Assembly: GCA_029215795.1 (NCBI GenBank)
Contig: JARDYH010000007.1
Coordinates: 17,519,763 to 17,583,762, forward strand
DNA length: 64,000 bases
Direction: 5' to 3'
Source of the DNA: Anniella stebbinsi
Taxonomy: Eukaryota > Chordata > Lepidosauria > Squamata > Anniellidae
The notes under the pieces are model-generated. The model ran no database searches. It saw only the letters and a program-made list of their open reading frames with translations, and had not been told where the DNA came from. A program made the position numbers and the translations under genes. Shown one piece after another: positions 1 to 12,639 of the stretch. Every line of letters begins with the position of its first letter. Position 1 is the first letter of the stretch.

Positions 1-2630
1 AAATTTAGGAATTATATATGATTTCCTTCAAACAGAAAGGATGTTATGACTTGAACCAAGGACTTATTTTCTCCCTCTAAAATATGTCTACTTTTTTTTT
101 TTTTTATCCCTGGAAGCTAACCTTGAGAATATTTGTTTTTGGAATCAAAATGGTATATTTGAACTGTTTGTCGGAGTATTAGGGAAAGGATCTAATTGCA
201 CTTTTTTTTACACAGCATACAATGTGAAAAGCGATCCAAATCTACAGATTAAGCACCCTTAACAGGGATCTTAAGAAGCCCTGTTTTCACTTCACTGTTG
301 CATAATGTATTCTATCACTTATGTTTTGCAGGGAGGGTAGGGGAAAGCTCTGCTTCTTAGTACTAGTTCAGGTTCTTTGTTTTATGCCAGTCAAATTTAA
401 ATGCTATTTTAATTTTAATGCACCAGACTGATCTACAGAGAGAGAGAGAGAGAATAAGGCTTACTTCCAAGGATGTGTTCACTTTACCCCCTTGAAATCA
501 TTTATGGCTGAATCCCATGTATACCTCTCTGGAAGTATGCCCTATTGAGCTCAGTGGGATTTAATTCTGAATTAATATGCATAGGATCACACTGTACCAC
601 TTACCTGGGCTTAATGTTTTGTGCATTGAAGTTGAACAAATGGGATGTGTATAACAGTCAAGTTAGAGTGCAACGTGATCTTAAACATGTTTAAGGTTTT
701 GTTTAGAAATAAGCCATGCTGAATTAAATAGGACTTACTCCCTGGTACGTGTGTTTAGGGCTGAAGTCTTAAAATGTAAGGCTCTTGTGCTAATTTAGGT
801 TTGCAGACTGCAGCCTCAGTCTAAAATCTGGAGTATTCTTAAGTGGAAGCAATTTCTACTTATTTCAGTGGAACTTGCTTGCATCAAATGTGTCAGGGTT
901 GGATCTAAACCTTTTTGTTGTTTGAAAACAATGTAGCGGGATGTTAAAAATTATGTTGAAAACATATGAAGCTGCCTTCTAGCGAGCCAGAGCATTGGTC
1001 TAGCTAGCTCAGCATTGTCTATGCGAATTGACAGTGATCATCAAGGATTTCACACAACCCTACCTGAAGCTGCCTGGGATTCTATAGAACAAATAAGAGA
1101 TCTGATCTCACGTTGACAGTCTGAGGTTTACACATGTGCATCTCCTATTACTGTTAATGGGATTTATATAGGTACCTGCAGCAATCAAGGAGATTAGAAT
1201 CAATCTTGTAATCTTGTCATTCCCAAGAACTGGCACTAATATGACTTGGATGGCAGTGTTTGGGCCTATGGCTAAGACAAGGTCCTTGAAAGTAAATGGC
1301 ATAAATGGAATATAAACCTAGGATTTGAGCTCTACATGGAACAATTTAGTTTTCCAAAGGAATAGGTTTATCAGTATCCGGTAGAAATATTTTAAGATGT
1401 GTTCATGGAATTAATAACTTAAGAGTATATAAATCCACTCTCTCAAGACAATGCATGAGGCACAGCAGAAATGTCTTTCTCCCTATGTAAGCAAGGCCCT
1501 GCCTGAAATAGCTTTTAATCTAAAGTGCAGCACATTATTCATCGTGATAACACAAAACCCACCGTGAGTTAATTAACCCTAGAAGATCTAGGGCACCTGC
1601 CATCCGCCATTATGAATATGCAACTCACAACCAGAGGATTTTGTGTTGTGCAAACCTGTCAATGGGGGTTGAGAGTTAAACAACACTCATATAACCCACG
1701 GTCTGTTGCAGGGTTCTACAAGCTTTGTTTAATCCTCAAATAACCTCTGCTGGCTGGGTTCATACAACACGACAAACCCCAGTTGGGGTTTGCGTATTCA
1801 TAATGGTGACCAGCATGCGCCACAGCTTGTTGAGGTGTTAATTAATCCACAGTGGGCTGTCGTGTCATGTGAACTGGCCCAATGGCTTGTCAAGAACAAT
1901 TTACTCAAATGCAGTTTTTGATTTCGCTCATTCAAAACTACAAAGTTCCTTGTAGCCATTTGAATGTGTTGGCCTGTTTTGTAACAAATAGTTTTTTCAA
2001 ATATTATGTATTTTGATAAGTTAATGTCTGTTGTGACCTGCTTTAAACAGCATGTAAATAAATGTAGCTAAAAAAGGGCACTGGGCACTCCTAACCTCTT
2101 TAATAGCAATTATTTTTCTAAATCTTAAACGACAGAATTGAGCAATTGACAGTGCAGTCCCTAACTATACATGTTCACTCAAAGGTAGGTGCTAGTGTTC
2201 TCTGAGGGTCTTAATTCTGAGTAAACATGCTTAGGACTACACTGCACATATACCAAAACCATTTTTCTATATTTGCCCTTTAATAATTGAAGACCAAGTG
2301 TTAATTTAACAGATGAGAGGACTTGACAGTTGAGGCCTGACTCTGCCAACTGTATATGTGTAAAAGTCTATGAAAACACTAACCCAGATTCCTGAGTGTA
2401 AATGAAAATGCTGTGCTACCACTGTTTAGTTGTTGGATTTCTTGTCAATGATGATGTGTTTTCTGGTCTGGATTGGGATTGTGTTAATAGTGCATGCTGT
2501 ATGATGCCCCAAATTCAATCCTTGGCATTTCTAGTTAATGCAACTTGGACAGTAGGGCTCAGTAAAATTTCCATAAGCGTGAAGAAGCTGCTGCCAATAC
2601 CGACCTAGATAGACAACTAGACAATACCGA
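1..2630. other. Intergenic, no gene seen
   Basis: AT-rich, with old dispersed repeats (near 513, 961 and 2172), a degenerate foldback element (1540-1880) and an AG run at 440-454. The short ORFs look random. No RGS9BP-like coding sequence was seen, although that gene lies upstream of NUDT19 in mammals. Confidence 0.7.
1540..1880. mobile_element. Degenerate foldback/MITE-like element
   Basis: Left ACCCACCGTGAGTTAATTAA and the right complement of TTAATTAATCCACAGTGGG form imperfect terminal inverted repeats. Internal AACCC-rich repeats. No ORF. Confidence 0.5.
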
Positions 2631-2635
2631 CCTAG

Positions 2636-2964
2636 GTCCCCTCTACAAGAATTCAGTTTGACGCCCGGTTGTCCGATTATGCGCATCTTCTCGCAATCGC
2701 TTTTACGCGTAATCCCTATACACGGGAGGCGGTGAAGCACATTACCGGTTGTATGAAATGCGGTTTAAAGGTGTTTAATGCGGAGAATCGCTTGTTTATA
2801 TGGTCATAAGGCAGTAAATTAAAACTCGCTATTTAACACGCATTCAATAATGCGCATAATCGGACAGAAAAAGTGCCTCAACCCCTGATTTGCACTCCGT
2901 TCATGTGGAGGTAAAATCGGTAATGCGCTTTGAAAGAGCTTTAAATCGCTGTTGTAGAGGCACC
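2636..2964 (-). mobile_element. CpG-rich 5-bp-TSD element, copy 1
   Basis: Ends are GTCCCCTCTACAAG and TTGTAGAGGCAC, flanked by CCTAG (2631-2635 and 2965-2969). The interior is rich in TGCGCAT-type words. It belongs to the same family as 14016, 19504, 22672 and 37823. Strand is relative to the 37823 copy. Confidence 0.8.
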
Positions 2965-3156
2965 CCTAGACAGACCAGTGGCCTCACAGTACAGGAAAGT
3001 TCATTATATCTAGAGCAAACAAGTAGCTCAAAAATAGTCATTCTACCGCCACACGGCCAGCAAGAAGTTACTGTGCAATTATTAAGAAGCAAGAGAAAGA
3101 ATCTTACATCTTGTTCCTAACTATAGTCGCTTGGAAGCAAAGTCACTAAGGGTTCA

Positions 3157-3243
3157 ATCCTACGCCTGTTTAGGAAGAAAAAAGTCTCACAACTCCCATG
3201 CGGGAAATTGTAGGACTTTTTTCTGTCCAAACATGCATTAGGG
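3157..3243. repeat. Short foldback repeat (TGTTTAGACAGAAAAA family)
   Basis: Imperfect hairpin with arms centred on the CAACTCCC sequence. Same family as 4931-5043 and 21641-21732. Confidence 0.6.
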
Positions 3244-4930
3244 TTGCACCCTAAGCCTGTATTCGCAATTCTGTTACATTTCATTAATAGGCCCATCTTA
3301 ACAATAGTAAAACTTGGAATTGGATCCCATTGATTTACAAGTCACTTCCATGTGGTGTGTTTAGGATCAGTATGGTAGTCTCATTAACGCACTTACAACT
3401 GGATATCTGCAGTCCATTCTTATGAATGTTTTCATAGATCCATTGGGGTCAGTGGATGCCTGCAATACTACGAACACTTGGAAGCAAGTCACATTGAAAT
3501 AAGTGGGGCTTACTTCTGACTATAAATGCAATAGGATCGGGCTGCACAACTTTTGGGAGTGAGCCCCAATGAACATATTAGACTTAACCTCTGAATCAAC
3601 ATGTAAAAGAATGGGGCCGCCAGTAAAAACATGGAATCTACTTTCATATGTACATGGTTTAGATACAATTGGAATGTTAGGCAGCTTGCAAATCAGTTAA
3701 ACCCACAGATTTCCATTTAGAGCAATTTATTGACTAGCTCTGAATGCAGATTATTCGAGAACTAAATAATTCCCATATTAGCCTCCTTAGAATTGTATGT
3801 TTAGGCTTATTTACTTGTAAACTTAACTCTACAAATCTAAACAAGTTAACTAAAACTGATAGAATATATTTCAAATTAAATATGCTCAAGATGGCCTTCC
3901 ATCCTAAAAAAAATTAATGAAAAGTATTTCCATGTAAGTCTGTAAAGAATGACAGCATAGCTTGTGTTTTTTAGAATTTAACTGTTTATCTTCCAGTCTT
4001 GTGGAGGCCAGCAAAACTTCTAAGTATGTTAAATCAGAAATAGTTGTATTCAATCCAATGACCCCTAGACGTTGTCTTAGGGGTCATAGGATACTGGGGA
4101 TTCCCTCCTTCCAAGGTCTAAGACAGCACTTGGACCTCAGAAGGTTGAGAGATCCAATCCCCTGACCCCTTGCAACTAGCCAGCTGCCCTCCGAGGTAAA
4201 AAAAATCAGCCTTGGAGAGGGGAGAAAGGTGGTGTTTGAGTGGATGGGGAGGGAATGAGATCGGAGAGACCAGGAACAAGTTGCCTGAGCTTCTTCCAGC
4301 CCCCTTCATCCCTCTTTGAAGCACCATGCGCTAGATGGGCAAAAACAAAAAAAAATGCACAATGGTAGGATGGGGAGACCAAGATTTATTTATTACATTT
4401 TTATACCACCCAAGATTGCCTCCATCACTACTCCTGCCCTGGATGATAGAAGGATTCTGAGTTCAGGGGCTTCTGATCATCAAGGGTGCAATCGCTAGAA
4501 CTGCATCCTTAATTAATTACACTCAAGGTATCAAAAGGTTTTTGATTGTCAATATCTGCAGTTTAATCCGAAAATGATACTGAGGAATGGTGTTGGGAAT
4601 TTATTTATTTGAGACTATTGGGATAATGTCAAAGCTCTGTACTCCTCTTGGTACTAAAGTACCCAAGTCTATATAAGTATATTCATATCACTGCTATTGA
4701 TCTGTCCACTGTTTCACTTGTTGTACATTGAAAGGCTCCCATCTTTGCTATTGTAAGGGCTAGACATGTCACTTTAATGTAATTCACAGACCTTTTATGG
4801 GAGAACACCTGCACTTAAAGCTCTTTTAAATGGCCTGCGGATGACATTGGTTAAATGCTGGGGTTGTGGGGGACTGTAGGAGAGTAAGTCTCCATAGTTG
4901 AATTCCTGCTAACAGTATTTTAGGACACAG

Positions 4931-5043
4931 TCCTATGCATGTTTAGACAGAAAAAAAGCCCTACAACTCCCAACATTCCCCAGCCATAACTGCTGGGGAA
5001 TGCTGGGAGTTGTAGGCCTTTTCCCGTTTAAACATGCATAGGA
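4931..5043. repeat. Short foldback repeat, 113 bp
   Basis: Arms 4931-4984 and 4992-5043 are reverse complements: TCCTATGCATGTTTAGACAG against CCGTTTAAACATGCATAGGA. The loop is only about 7 bp. Confidence 0.75.
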
Positions 5044-6150
5044 TTGCATACTTAATCAGGAACGAATTCTGTATTTTTGCACATTAAGAACTAAAGTTCA
5101 AGTGACACAGCAGTAGTGTTTTGAAAAATATCAGGAAATCCTCTTTCCGTAACAGAGAGCTAGTGTTTTATAGTTGCAGTATGTATCACTGTCATTGGTC
5201 TATTTGTTTTTGTGGAACTGTCAGGTTTATGAGATGTAAGTCTTTCCATTTTGTTGACATATAGGATTTGTTTTGCCAGTGATCTAAGTTATGTGTTGCA
5301 TACATTCATGACTGCACAAAATAGATTATTTGCATAGATAATTCCTTGTTCTCCTGTGATACTTTCCTAAGAACATTTATTTGGAAATAGATTCTGTTGA
5401 CATCAGAGGGATCTGTTTTCAAGTGTTAAGTGGGGGTATTATTTGTGTTTGTAAATGAGTAGTAGACTTTGTACTATTTGCATCTCTCTGATTCCAGATT
5501 TACATCTCATTAACATGTCTGTTTCTAATCACTACTATCATCTGAGCTTACGTTCATGTCCATGAAATGTAAAGATAGAACCAGGTCTGACACAGGATTG
5601 TCACCATCTAATTAGCTAATGACCCCAGCATTAATCTCCCCTTATGCCCAATACAATTGTATGTGCAATGTGATCCAGGCCCAGCTGCCTATCGCAAGGT
5701 CTACTAAGCTGAGCCGACGCAAAGGAGGTCAATGCACCTGTATCTTTAAAGAGTGACGAAGAAGACATTTTGACAGGTTCAGTCTGCTATGCAATAGTCA
5801 ATCAAATAAAATGTTCTTTTTTTTATGCAATGATGAAAATATAGGAGATCTGTTCTTCTTTGCCTCTGATCTTGCTATGGTTAACAAGAGTGGAAAGCAG
5901 CCATTCCACCCAGCTTCTTTTGTGCAAATAACTGGTGTACAAGCTCCATTTCGGACCATCCAAATCAGAAATGGTTTTCATCAGCACATCCCCAATCCGT
6001 CTGGTTTTTTAACACCTTGATTGTTGCACCACTTTATAGTTGGCTATTTCATACTTATATGAGCAAACGTATTTATGTAAGAGTGCTGCATACACTAGAA
6101 ATGTGATTGATTGAATACCTTTAAAAAAACCAACAAGTTATTTATTTAAA

Positions 6151-6470
6151 TAGGCTGACCATCTGAAAAGGAGGACAGGGCTCATGTAACTTTAACAGTT
6201 GCAGAGAAAAGGGAATTTCAGCTTGCATCATTTGTATGCAATTAGTTCCTGGTGAAATTCTCTCTTCATCACAGCAATTAAAGTTGCATGCACTATACTA
6301 GAGTGACTATATACAAAAGAAGGCAGGGCCCCTGCAGCTTTAACAGTTGTGATGAAGAGGGAATTTCACCAGGTACGAATTGTATACAACTGACACTGGC
6401 TGAAATTCCCTTTGCTCTACAACTGTTAAAGTTACAGGAGCCTTGTCCTCCTTTTCATATGGTCAGCCTA
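6151..6470. mobile_element. 320-bp hAT-type foldback MITE, copy A
   Basis: Ends are TAGGCTGACC and GGTCAGCCTA, and the whole element is one long inverted repeat around about 6305. The flanks share ATTTAAA. Confidence 0.85.
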
Positions 6471-6518
6471 ATTTAAAGCTGAAGTTCAGCTTTGTTAAAA
6501 CAAACACCCATGCAATAG

Positions 6519-6520
<2 letters not shown>

Positions 6521-6563
<43 letters not shown>
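6521..6563 (+). repeat. (AC)n microsatellite
   Basis: A 43-bp perfect run. Confidence 0.95.
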
Positions 6564-6564
<1 letters not shown>

Positions 6565-7289
6565 TTTTAAGGCCTGATGATTTTCCTATGTTTGCAGCCT
6601 TAGCTATTTTTATAAGAATGTATATTTTCACTGGGAAAAGGCATCAGAAGTCTTTTTTTTTCTAAAATAAGATTTTTTAAAATAAGTTAGTCTTTGTTGT
6701 ATTTTACAGAGCATGATAAAAGTCAAGTATTATGACTCTGAAGGTGATCCAGGATTATAAATATCAAGAATTTGGTACAAAACGATAAAAGCACTTTTGA
6801 TTTCTGACATTCAAATGTTTTTTGGGTCCATATTACAGAATTGTTTTAGTATGAATGTGGAAGTGTTAAATTATTTTAATGAGCTGGCATCATTCCATCT
6901 GTGCAAGGGTGTTGCTTTTATGCTCAGGATAAAGCCTGTTGCTATTATTTATTTAAAATAAAGTCTGGTCTGTTAACTTGCCTGCCTGTTTGTAGCAGTC
7001 TTTTTTTAAAAAACAAAATAAAATGACAGATGCCTCAGCATAAGCTTATCAGTCAAACTGAGTTATACTCCATACTGAGTCCCTTAGATGAGCCAAATAA
7101 CCCAATTTAGTACTACATTGTTAAAGTAAAACATTGCATGAGTTCAGAGTCGTCTTAAAATTCTACTGCTATTTTATTAGATTGATATTTGCCCTGGTAT
7201 TTACGGTTACATACATGAACACAATGCAAAACACTGTACCAGAGTATCAAACTTGCTGTTTAAGTAGTATCAAGTTACAGTGCAATCTT

Positions 7290-7609
7290 TAGGCTGACCA
7301 TATGAAAAGGAGGACAGGGCTCATGTAACTTTAACAGTTGTAGAGAAAAGGGAATTTCAGCCGGTGTCATTTGTATGCAATTAGTTCCTGGTGAAATTCC
7401 CTCTTCATCACAACAGTTAAAGTTGCAGGCAGTATACTAGAGTGACCATATACAAAAGAAGGCAGGGCCCCTGCAACTTTAACTGTTGTGATGAAGAGGG
7501 AATTTCACCAGGAACTAATTGCATACAAATGACACCGGCTGAAATTCACTTTTCTCTACAACTGTTAAAGTTACATGAGCCCTGTCCTCCTTTTCATATG
7601 GTCAGCCTA
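7290..7609. mobile_element. 320-bp hAT-type foldback MITE, copy B
   Basis: Exact 8-bp duplication GCAATCTT (7282-7289 and 7610-7617). An 8-bp duplication and TAGG ends point to the hAT superfamily. The centre (about 7440) has a degraded second copy of the terminal sequence, TAGAGTGACCATATACAAAA. Confidence 0.9.
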
Positions 7610-7832
7610 GCAATCTTAGACATGTCTACTCAGAAGTAAAGTTCCAGTGCCAGGTAAGTGGGTATAGGATTGCACCCTTAATTTTATATATTGCTTTACT
7701 GTCTTACGACAGCACAAACACTTGCATCTTTACATGTTGAAAATATAATGCAGTGGAAATTTGCTTAGTAACTACAAATGACTTTTGAGTTCAGTTTGTT
7801 TAACAGTTCTCAGAGTTATGTTATGGCTAAAA

Positions 7833-8152
7833 TAGGCTGACCAGATAAAATCCAGGTCAGGGCTCATGTAACTTTAACAGTTGTAGAGAAAAGAGAATTT
7901 CAGCCAGTGTCATTTGTATGCAATTAGTTCCCGGTGATATCCCCTCTTCATCACAACAGTTAAAGGTGCAGGCACTATATTAGAGTGACCATATACAAAA
8001 GAAGGCAGGGCCCCTGCAACTTTAACAGTTGTGATGAAGAGGGAATTGCACCAGGAATTGATAGCATACAAATGACACTGGCTGAAATTCCCTTTGCTCT
8101 ACAACTGTTAAAGTTACATGAGCCGTGACCTGGTTTTTATCTGGTCACCCTA
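7833..8152. mobile_element. 320-bp hAT-type foldback MITE, copy C
   Basis: Exact 8-bp duplication GGCTAAAA (7825-7832 and 8153-8160). The terminal sequence is a variant (AGATAAAATCCAGGTCAG) shared with copy D. Confidence 0.9.
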
Positions 8153-10448
8153 GGCTAAAACATACTTGAAAGTTCTATTTTAAAAAATGGCACTAACTTG
8201 AAAATAAGTGTGTTTAGAACAGGGTGTTAATATTTAAATTATTCCAGCATCCTGATTCTTACAACACTGGTACCACACTTATACTAGGATTTATAGCAGC
8301 CAAGCATTTGAAAGTCTGTAGAGAGGACAAAATGGGAGGGATTCAGTTGCAGTTTACAGTGCTGTACTGAAGCCAAGGGATCTACAGCCAGGAACACTGA
8401 ATATTCATGTAAGCATCTTGAACTAAAGTGGTTAATCAGGTTTTGTTCATGTTAAAAATGAGCAAATCAAAACCAGGACGAAAGAGCAGATGATGAGAAA
8501 ATAAATATTCACATATGAAATTAAAGTTCAAAAGAATGAAACCACAAAAGCCACGTTTTGTCAGAGGATTGTTTCTATATAAAAACAAAATCCGAAAGGT
8601 CTTAAATCTCCTAGCCTTCCGGCTAAAAATTAAGAGTGCAGAATAATAATTTGTACATAAATAAACGTTTGTGAAGCTCTTCATCAACATATTTACCCTT
8701 CACAGATTTTCATTATATAAAAAGTCATTCAGGAAGACCATTGGATTATAGTTCTCTAAATGCTTCCTCTCAATACGATTATGTTAGTCTTTTAATGCAG
8801 GCTGAGGTCTGGATGGAATAGTAGAGCTACACGTCAGCAGTCAGATGCACTGGTAAGCATATAGTACAACTAGGATTACAGAAGAATGGCTGCTTTCTAA
8901 ATCTTGTGTTCTTTTGTGCATGTGGCAAGTATGTGAATAATATTGCAGTGGGAAATGTAAGTATATGGCACAAAATGTGTGATGATAATCTTCCTGTTAC
9001 GATTTTACCGGATGTCCATTGCATACTGCACAACAAATGAGTGTATCCCACAATCTAGTGAAATCATTGAGAGTTTAAGATTGTCTCCCTATGAATGCTG
9101 AAATTACCATGAAGATGATTGGGAATGTTAAAAAAGACAACATGTAGTGGATGAGTATTAAAGCTTTAAAAGAAATACTCCAGTACCATTAAAGCTAGCA
9201 AGAATGTCATGATTTGGATTGTTTATTTACCACAATTAGGCTTTTGGAGCTATATGGGTTCCTGAGATTAAATTAAGTTTCCCCTCACAACCCTTTGTAA
9301 CACAGGGGCTGCAATCCTCAAAGTAGTGGTTTAGAAGTAAGCCCACCCCCCTAAAACCAGTAGGGTTTAATTCTGAGTTCCAGCATGTCTTATAAGTATG
9401 TGTCACTTCATTCAATGAGAATTCGTGGAATGTGTGTATATAGGACCAAGATGAGTTAATAAACATGATGCCTTGAAAACTAGTCACATTCATTTATATT
9501 GAATTTCATGTAAAAGTGTTTAGAACTGCAGCCTAGCATTAGGATTGTTACAAATTTAAAGGAGATCTTGCCAAAAAGGTAAAGATGGGTGCTTTAGACA
9601 AATATACGACTATTGGACTACTCTTCTAAGGATGAAGTAAAGCTAAATACATCTTTGCACGAGGAATAAGGAGTTCACTGAATCCTCACCACAGCTGTTG
9701 GAAATGTAAACAGGAACAAGATAAAGATGAGCCAAGAAAGCCACATAGGAAGAACCCCTATGTCCCCAAAATTACATCATTGAACCACATCATTGATGTT
9801 CAGATTATGATAGAATAATTTCACTTTGAAGAATTGGAATGGTACTGAAGGATAGAAGCTTCTGCTTTCACTTTAGAATTTACCACAGTTTCACCTACAT
9901 ACCTGGGGAACTGATGTATTCGAACTAAAGTTAGGCTGCTATCCTATATTCACTTAACTGGGAGCATGTTCCACTTAACTCAGTGAGGCTTACTTCTGAG
10001 TAGATATGTATAGGGTTGCACTGCTAGTAAAGAAACAAGTTTCTGAAACCATGGGTTGCTTTAACTACTTTAGTTTGAACAAATTACTGATCCCTGGGTT
10101 CATATGTATCATGGAACAGTAGTTTGTTCTAAAGTGAAAGAAGTGTTCACTTTCCTCTCATGTGCAGAGAAGGGAGAGGAAACGTATGAGACAGAAAATC
10201 GACGCAATCACCTAAACTTTGCTCAGTTATTAAATTATATTTTATTGTAAATTTTGAAACAATGCTGTTCTTTATATATGTGAATATTTCCTTTACAGAA
10301 AGTTATTTTGGCACAAGGATGAAGACAGACCAAATCAATCTGTGTTTTTCTTTGCTTGGCGAAATCCATATCTGCTGCACTTATACTCTGGAAAGACTGT
10401 ATTTGTTCATGAATATTTTAGCATGTAAAACTAGCTGTTAAATCAGAA
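8153..10448. other. Intergenic, no gene seen
   Basis: AT-rich, with one CTCAGAAGTAAG-type repeat at about 9940. No convincing gene or structured element. Confidence 0.65.
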
Positions 10449-10768
10449 TAGGCTGACCAGATAAAATCCAGGTCAGGGCTCATGTAACTTTAACAGTTGT
10501 ACAAAAAAGGGAATTTTAGCCAGTGTCATTTGTATGCAATTAGTTCCTGGTGAAATTCCCTCTTCATCACATCAGTTAAAGGTGCAGGCACTATACTAGA
10601 GTGACCATATACAAAAGAAGGCAGGGCCCCTGCAACTTTAACTGTTGTGATGAAGAGGGAATTTCACCAGGAACTAATTGCACACAAATGACACTGGCTG
10701 AAATTCCCCTTTCTCTACAACTGTTAAAGTTACATGAGCCCTGACCTGGATTTTAACTGGTCAGCCTA
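10449..10768. mobile_element. 320-bp hAT-type foldback MITE, copy D
   Basis: Same length and terminal variant as copy C. The flanks AATCAGAA and ATCTAGAA are only similar. Confidence 0.87.
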
Positions 10769-10844
10769 ATCTAGAACAACGACTAGAATCTAGAAAAATT
10801 TGGCATTAAGGAGATTGTTGACTATGCACATTCTGTATAAACAA

Positions 10845-11162
10845 TAGGTAGACCATATGAAAAGGAGGACAGGGCTTCTGTATCTTTAACAGTTGCATAG
10901 AAAAAGGAATTTCAGCCAGTGTCATTTGTATGCATTCAGCACCTGGTGAAATTCCCTCTTCATCACAACAGTTAAAGCTGCAGGAGTCCTGCCCTTTTGA
11001 CCAAATACGAAAGAGGGCAGGGCTACTGCAGCTTTAACTGTTGAGATGAAGAGCGAATTTCACCAGGTGCTGCATGCATGCAAATGGCACCTGCTGAAAT
11101 TCCCTTTTCTGCACAACTGTTAAAACATACAGCCCTGTCCTCCTTTTCATATGGTCACCCTA
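10845..11162. mobile_element. 318-bp hAT-type foldback MITE, copy E
   Basis: TAGGTAGACCATATG to ATATGGTCACCCTA, the most diverged full copy, 76 bp from copy D. I saw no convincing target duplication. Confidence 0.82.
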
Positions 11163-12395
11163 GAATAGATATATAATAGTCTTTAAATTTATATTACACC
11201 CAGTTAAAGAAGAGAAGGGAAAACAACTATTAGTTCCTTCTTTATACCACCTAAATGTTCATTAGCACTTTTCTGGAAGAGACCAGAAATACAATAAACA
11301 TGATTATAGTATTTAACTTATGGGAAATATAACTGGCAAGCTGATGAATTCACTTAAAGATGATTCCTCACTTTGTATAGAGAACTGCTCCAGTTTTTAA
11401 ATACAATGAAGAAAGCCTTACTTCAAAAATTAAAACACCTACAAATATGTAGGGCTTTGATATATAGTGAGCTGGTTACCAGAACAATTACGTAGCTTTA
11501 AGAATTGGTACTTGAATTTGTTGTTTCTTCCCCCTTTCCCTCAATACTCTGTTTTCCTTTTGTGTCACATAGATTAGATTGTAAGGCTGTGAGCTGGGAT
11601 TGTTTTTTAATCTACTACGTACAGCGCCTAAGACATTGTAGGTGTTTAAAGTTAATGAATGAACAACAACAACAACAACAACAACATGTTACAATAATAT
11701 GTTAAAGAATTCCCCAAATTTATGACAATAATTTTCAAACAGTAAATTTATACTGAGTTCAGTGGCACTTACTGCTTAGTAAGGGCATGAAGGATCGCAG
11801 CCAAGAGATTAAGCTAAATTTCATGATCAACAGTTTGTATTGCTTTACATCTACACAAAATACTGATTGTAAAAGAGTGAGCAGATGTCCAGTTTTGCAT
11901 GTGTCTGATTATAGCTATCCTGGTGTTTTGTCCCAGTTATTTTTAAAAAATATAATCAGCCAGCTGGTTGACCTCTGCTACTCTGCCAAGCTAGCACCAA
12001 AATGAACTTCCAGCCAAGCTGTTCCTTAGCCCCCAACTGCACTTTGCAGCATCTTCCAAATGAATGACCTGGCACTGAAACCCTGTTTTAAAGCTTAAAA
12101 CTCCATACAAACTGGCATAATCCAACTCAACTGTGGTAAAAAGAGAAAGTTTATCTGTTGACTGTCTTCTCCAGTTTGTTTACAATAATTGCAAATGGAA
12201 TGGGAGGCAGGTAGTGGAATGTGGGGGGTGGATTCTGGGACTCTGATGGGACTGATGGGTTTGCCCATCAAAATATATGTTAAAGGGCAACAATGCGGGA
12301 GAATCTAATGAATGCATCTCCTTAGGAAGGCCACTTATTTCAGTGCAAGAAGTCTCACGGATTTTGCTATGGAAAATCCCTTGTCTCTCCAGTCT
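11163..12395. other. Intergenic, no gene seen
   Basis: LINE-tail remnant with (AAC)n, a repeat near 11745, otherwise unremarkable. Confidence 0.6.
11662..11685 (+). repeat. (AAC)n microsatellite
   Basis: Eight AAC units at the end of a LINE-like 3' tail (TTAGATTGTAAGGCTGTGAG). Confidence 0.85.
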
Positions 12396-12552
12396 AGTAC
12401 AGCAGATACAAAAGAGGCAAGGCTTTAACTGTGGCCATGAGGAGGGGATTTCACCAGGGGCTGCATGCATACAAATGACACCTGCTGAAATTCCCTTTTC
12501 TGTGCAACTAAAAATAAGGAGCCCCCGTCCTCCTTTTCATATGGCTGCCGTA
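12396..12552. mobile_element. Half-length (monomer) copy of the foldback MITE
   Basis: About 157 bp corresponding to the right half of the 320-bp element (ATACAAAAGAGGCAAGG to CCTTTTCATATGG). It ends about 90 bp before the NUDT19 CpG island. Confidence 0.7.
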
Positions 12553-12639
12553 GACTGAACAGCCCAGAGCGCTATTGGGCAGTAGAAAAATGTAATAGAC
12601 AGATAAATAAATAAATAAAATAAGCTTGACTTCTGACAG

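Larger units (their letters stand above)
2970..6150. other. Intergenic, no gene seen
   Basis: Holds two short foldback repeats and LINE-tail remnants. Nothing with coding character. Confidence 0.65.

Noticed and set aside
10845..10860. 8-bp target duplication for MITE copy E
   Set aside because: The flanks ATAAACAA and GAATAGAT do not match.
1..12600. RGS9BP or another gene upstream of NUDT19
   Set aside because: No ORF in this stretch has the length or character of a real exon; the small ORFs fall in repeats or look random.
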